Shown: one piece after another, positions 59,358 to 64,000 of the stretch
Layout: each line of letters opens with the position of its first letter
Numbering within the stretch: position 1 is the stretch's first letter
DNA from: Lithodes maja
Lineage: Eukaryota > Arthropoda > Malacostraca > Decapoda > Lithodidae
Assembly: GCA_037953745.1 (NCBI GenBank)
Contig: JBAKBP010000686.1
Coordinates: forward strand, 62,001 to 126,000
Reading direction: 5' to 3'
DNA length: 64,000 nucleotides
The notes under the pieces: generated by a model
Databases searched by the model: none
What the model saw: the letters and a program-made list of their open reading frames with translations, nothing else
Told to the model about the DNA's origin: nothing
Position numbers and translations under genes: made by a program

Positions 59358-59885
59358 TTAACCTATAAACGGCGAGCTGTGTGTATTGAACACCACTGTT
59401 CTGGGCGAGCATATTAGGCTCCATTCATGCCTATAATCGTCATTTTACGATAAATATCGTTATTACTTATTCATATGCGCCTATTTTACCTTCACTATGA
59501 AGATAGTAACCTGTAACAACAATAAAACAGGTGGAAATATAATTTTTCTGGTCAAAATCGCGAATAAACATTGAGCAGCCCATTCATGAATTATGGAGCA
59601 AATTGAGGCAACCTCTCCCTTCACGAGGCCTCAAGCCTGACTGACTCACTCATTCACACACTCCCTTGTGCAACACACTCGCTAGGCACATAAGCACATC
59701 CTCCACACAGTTTGCTAATGTTAGCACAAAAATATACCAACGAATTAGGGAATAACGGAAAATAGGTGATAATTGAAGGGGGAGGGATGTGGAGGAGTGA
59801 TATGAGGTATAGGGAAAAAAAAAATTTGTTTAGTGCTACTGGGGCCTTTTAAAAAAAATAATTTTTTTTAGGCCTTTCCTCTTAA
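59358..59885. mobile_element. TTAA MITE, family 4, copy 2
   Basis: Starts TTAACCTATAAACGGCGAGC at 59358; the inside matches 17259-17828. The right end near 59885 is obscured by a family 2 end (GGAAGACTCTTAAGAGTTCC). Confidence 0.65.
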
Positions 59886-59941
59886 CCCGGGAACTGCCGG
59901 AAGACTCTTAAGAGTTCCCCCGGCGGACTGTGGGAAGACTC

Positions 59942-60364
59942 TTAACCCGTATAGCCCCAGCGACGCGTCGGCGATGTATGTAACGCACAGCCCCAGAGAC
60001 GCGCCTGGCGCGTCACCCTAATTGCGCCGACCGTAACCTCAGGTGTAGCCACTCAAGAGGGCTCAGATTTGTATGGGAACTGTGAACCGTGCCGATGGTT
60101 GAAAACTCTCAAAGTCCACGTGCGTGTGCGCGAGCGCGCAATAATCTGTTTTTTTGGGATAATTGCCTTCAATTTTTTACTCTTGTAAAATCCGTTTTCG
60201 GGGGCTCTGTAGGACCATTTTTTAAGCTTTTTGAGCGGTTTTTCGTGGTTTTTCCTTCATTCCTAACCCATTCGCTATTGTTTCTGGAATAAAACCACTT
60301 TTTGAAAACCGGCCGGTTTCTGGTGCGCAAACATTACAAAATTAGCCGGGGCTCCACGGGTTAA
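59942..60364. mobile_element. 423-bp TTAA MITE, family 6, copy 2
   Basis: Bounded by TTAA at 59942-59945 and 60361-60364; ends TTAACCCGTATAGCCCCAG and GGGGCTCCACGGGTTAA. Confidence 0.82.
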
Positions 60365-60611
60365 TAGTCAGAGAAAAAAAAAATCAACTTTAACCCGGGA
60401 GCTGCGGGAAGACTCTTAAGAGTTCCCCCGGTGGACTGCGGGAAGACTCCAGAGTAACGCTTTTGAACGCGTACCAAAACCGCGCGTTAATAGTCAGGCG
60501 GCTGAAAATTGGTGTGGATATAGTACTACGTGTCAACTCTCGATACCACCCCGCCAAACGCTCTCCCCGCACTCGTGCAAGCACCACCGTGCCAGTAACC
60601 AAGCACTAGTC

Positions 60612-63524
60612 ATGGAGCCCACACGTCCCTCACGCTCGCTCCCTGATGACACAACCAGCCCTCCTTCTGGTGGTGTTAGCCGCCGTGGAAGGCAGAGGGT
60701 GGCTGCCAAAGACCCTAGCTACCAGTACGACACGCCCTACAGCTCGGAGGACGAAACACCAGCACCCAAAGCACGGAAAACACGTGCAAGCAGGGCAATG
60801 GCACAGAGGTCATTGGTCTTTCGTGACACTGCCACCACGACCCAGGCCACTGCAACAACCACTACCACCACCACTACCACCACTGCCACCCCTGCCACCC
60901 CTGCCACCGGTACCAGCGACGCAGGAGGCCGCCCTAGGGCTGCAGAACCTGCGGGGGCAGGAAAAATTAAAGGCACGGGCGTAGGGAAAAGATCCCGTAC
61001 GCCAGCCACAGTGCCCCTACCACCACCACCACCACCACCAGCCGCCGCCCCTGGCCCGGCTGCCGCCGCCGCCCCTGGCCCGACTGCCGCTGCCGCCCCT
61101 GCTGCCCCTGCCAGCGACGCAGGAGGCCGCCCTAGGGCTGCAAAACCTGCGGGGGCAGGAAAAATTAAAGGCACGGGCGTAGGGAAAAGATCCCGTACGC
61201 CAGCCACAGTGCCCCTACCACCACCACCACCACCACCACCACCAGCCGCCGCCCCTGGCCCGGCTGCCGCTGCCGCCCCTGCTGCCCCTGCCGCCCCTGC
61301 CCAAGGAACAGGGAAGGGGAAGGGGAAGGGGAAGGGGAAAGGGAGAGGGAAAGCGACTGCTGGCCCTGCTTTCCCTGGTGGCCCTGCTGCCCCTGTTGCC
61401 CCTGCCGCCCCTGCCCAAGGAACAGAGAGAAGGGCGACAGGCACCACCATCATCTTGCCATCAAGGCCACGCACCACTGCTGCCCCTGCCGCCGCCTCTG
61501 CCGCCGCCTCTGCCGCCGCCCCTACCGCCGCCCCTACCGCCACCTCTGCTGTCCCTGTCCATAAGACACCCTCGCGTGGAAAAATTACCCGGAAAACTCT
61601 GACACCATCCAAATATGGCGCCCTGCTGTTTGATGGTGATTTACAGGACATTGGCAGCCAAGGTTTTGACGACGAAGACCAAGCACGGGACCAAGGGTGG
61701 GGGGATTTGGGAGTGGACAGTGGGAGTGAGTCAGACGTCGGCGACGAAAATGAGGAAGGTCATCGTCTGTCCAGTGAAGAGGAGGGTGATGATGATCAAG
61801 TGCTGTATCGCGACCATGGAAGCGATATTTCAGACGATGAAGCAGACGCAGACGACATTCCGATCCCTGGCTTGCCTACGTTCGATTGGTCTGACGGGGT
61901 CAATTTTGTACCTGACGTGCCCCAGTTCAATCCTGGGACGTCAGGTACAACTGACGACTGGCCCTGTGACGAGCACGCGAACGAAAGCGACTTCTTCCTC
62001 GCTTTTTTCGATTTTGAGGTAATGACGTTCATCGTTGCCCAAACAAACGCCTACTACAGGTGGGTGTTTGGCCGATTGGACGTCCTTTCTCCAAAAGCGA
62101 GAATACGAGGCTGGGTGGATACGAATGTTGAAGAATTTATGACGTTCTTTGCCTTGTTGTTCCTCATGCCTCTGATCAAGAAGCATGTGTTGCAACACTA
62201 CTGGAAGCACGACCCTCTCATCGCCACCCCAACTTTCAATAAGTTCATGACTCGTGACAGATTTTTGTTGCTGCTAAGATTTATGCACTTTGCAGACAAC
62301 GAAAATCCTAACAGGATTGACAGGATATGGAAAGTTCGGACTGTGTTCACCATGTTGTTGGAGAGGTTTAGGAAATACTTTTACCCCTTCCTCAATTTGG
62401 TGATTGACGAGTCGCTCGTGCTCTTCAAAGGACGTCTTGTGTTCAAACAGTATATCCCCTTGAAAAGGCATAGGTTCGGAATCAAGCTCTTCGTTTTGTG
62501 TGACTGCGAAACTGGAATAGTGCTTGACATGATCGTGTACACAGGCACTGACATTGACATCCCGAAAGCCGCTGCCAATGACCCCATGGGCATGTCAGGT
62601 GCCATCGTCAGGAAAATGTAGGCACCTTACCTGGGCAAAGGCCACATCATCTACACTGACAACTGGTATACTTCTCCTGCTCTCTGCCAGTTTCTTCATG
62701 ACAACCAAACGGGGTCATGTGGGACTGTCAGAAAGACAAGAAAGTTTATGCCAAAATTCACAGGTGATGTCATTCCTCTCACAGATGCCTCCTCCAGTGA
62801 CACACCTTCAGAAGACGACCTGGCCCAGGAACACCGCGAGAGGCATGTTCGAAGAAGGCGACGAAAGGGGCAGAAATACAAGCAGCTCGAAAAGTGTGGG
62901 AAAGTGATAGCCCTGAAGTGGAAGGACAAGCGAGACGTCCACCTGCTTTCCACCGTCCACACAGGTGCCCAGGTGGATTCTGGCAAAATCCACTACAGAA
63001 CCAGGAAGACCATCTACAAGCCCGACATGGTAGTGGACTACACTAAGAACATGCGCCTGGTGGACAAGTCTGACTGTCAGCTGTCAGGCGTTGAGTGTCT
63101 GAGGAAGACTGTGAAGTGGTATCACAAGCTCTTCCTCCACCTAGTTGATATCACGATGCTCAACGCCTACAACTTGTGGTTGGTGAAGAAGGATATGTCC
63201 CCAAACCAGAAGCTGAAATTCCGGGAGTTCGTGTACAACGTCTCATACCAACTCCTGGAGAAGTATGGCACCACCACTCACAGACGTACGGCATGGCGTG
63301 GGGATCACGTTCCTGACCGAGTGCAGGTGGGTGTCCAAAGACACTACCTGATCAGCACCGAGGTGATTGGCACTCGTCACAGGCAGGTGCAGTGCATCGT
63401 CTGCAGCTCCAGTGTCAGGAAACCCCATGTCCCAAAAAGAGTCACCTCAATGTGCGCAGAGTGCAAAGTTCCACTCTGCATGGGCGAGTGCTTCAGGGAC
63501 TACCACACCTTCAAAAATTGTTGA
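60612..63524 (+). pseudogene. piggyBac transposase with a single in-frame TAG
   Basis: This is a DDE transposase that cuts and pastes at TTAA. MEPTRPSRSLPDD opens an Ala/Pro-rich N-terminus with two copies of a ~180-bp segment (GGRPRAA.PAGAGKIKGTGV near 60920 and 61120). An acidic stretch follows. The DDE_Tnp_1_7-type core starts near DFEVMTFIVAQTNAYYRW. The catalytic Asp residues are in VIDESLVLFKGR, YTDNWYTS and RLVDKSD. The C-terminus is a cysteine-rich zinc domain (CIVCSSS...CAECKVPLCMGECFRDYH). A TAG at 62619-62621 interrupts the frame between the first and second Asp; the same frame stays open on both sides to 63524. Confidence 0.92.
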
Positions 63525-63528
63525 GTGT

Positions 63529-63625
63529 CGCCCTGCCCTGCCCTGCCCTGCACTGCCCTGCACTGCCCTGCCCTGCCCTGCCCTGCCCTGCCCTGCCCTG
63601 CCCTGCCCTGCCCTGCCCTGCCCTG
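63529..63625. repeat. (CCCTG)n pentanucleotide repeat
   Basis: It begins a few bases after the transposase stop codon. It is followed by two 27-bp GGACTCGCCCCCTGCTCAGC units. Confidence 0.95.
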
Positions 63626-64000
63626 GACTCGCCCCCTGCTCAGCCCTGCCCTGGACTCGCCCCCTGCTCAGCCCTGTCCTGGACTCGCGCCCTACCTTAC
63701 CTGACCTGACCTAATTGATCACGCTACCTCATAATGTAACATGTATATTATATAATGTATAAGTTCCAAAGATGTCCCTGTGATATAGCTTTTACATTAT
63801 ATAATTGTATGTTTCATTATTTAGTTTATAAGTTTCAAATATTTACATGTTATATGCCTTATTTTTTTATTATATCAATATATATGTTTGTTATTTGTCA
63901 AAGTCATGTGTATATAATTATTTTCTTACCTCAAATGAATTGTACAAAAATAAATGTTTCAACAAATCCTGTCAAACCTACGAAGATAATAAAAAAAAAC

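Larger units (their letters stand above)
60390..64000 (+). mobile_element. piggyBac element, left end to window edge
   Basis: The left end TTAACCCGGGAGCTGCGGGA at 60390 is shared with the family 2 MITEs (13823, 9473), which suggests this element could mobilise them. The transposase frame follows. An AATAAA is at 63949-63954. No right end (…GGGTTAA) is present before 64000. Confidence 0.75.

Noticed and set aside
60737..61651. A 300-codon Ala/Gly/Val-rich minus-strand frame
   Set aside because: It is the antisense shadow of the Ala/Pro-rich N-terminus of the piggyBac transposase.
1..64000. CRISPR arrays, operons, bacterial promoters
   Set aside because: The window is eukaryotic; the regular repeats are minisatellites without spacer structure.

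Overview
The window looks like a repeat-rich arthropod nuclear genome, most likely a decapod crustacean. The evidence is tRNA-derived SINEs, many Jockey/CR1/I-like LINEs, piggyBac elements with TTAA targets, long introns, and a DNA-PKcs gene of the kind that is missing from flies. The species call is inference. A 200-bp run of N (7113-7312) marks an assembly gap.

The only host gene I can support is the 3' part of PRKDC, the DNA-dependent protein kinase catalytic subunit, on the + strand. I resolve eleven exons (9643-9761, 12414-12592, 15393-15600, 15886-16011, 19853-19930, 23629-23783, 25225-25317, 33833-34058, 35172-35340, 35805-35991, 42984-46283). All splice phases agree, and together they give about 1,612 residues up to the stop codon, which is roughly the C-terminal 40% of a ~4,100-residue protein. 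The first ten exons are 78-226 bp. The last is one unbroken 3,300-bp exon carrying most of the FAT region, the whole PI3K-like kinase domain and FATC. Exons 3-4 carry a TQ-rich segment matching the autophosphorylation cluster of vertebrate DNA-PKcs.

The introns are packed with nested mobile DNA. In intron 7 an old LINE (26969-30440) is split inside its reverse transcriptase by a second LINE (27881-29581), and its 3' end is split by a 2-kb internally deleted piggyBac (30495-32504). In intron 10 a TA-flanked DNA element (38659-42955) ends 28 bp before the last exon and carries a LINE whose endonuclease is fused to its RT tail. Introns 8 and 9 hold tandem duplications of pieces of exons 8 and 10. 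Several TTAA-flanked MITE families recur; one ~490-bp family has three copies.

Downstream of PRKDC (46284-64000) I see no further host gene. A ~7.2-kb I-like LINE (49431-57106: gag with zinc knuckles, endonuclease, RT, RNase H) has a 12-bp target duplication and splits an older LINE. A piggyBac element (from 60390, running off the window) has a complete DDD triad but one in-frame TAG. Upstream of 9643 there are SINEs, a GC-rich block with no recognisable gene (about 3770-6990), and a LINE nested in another LINE (7313-9147).
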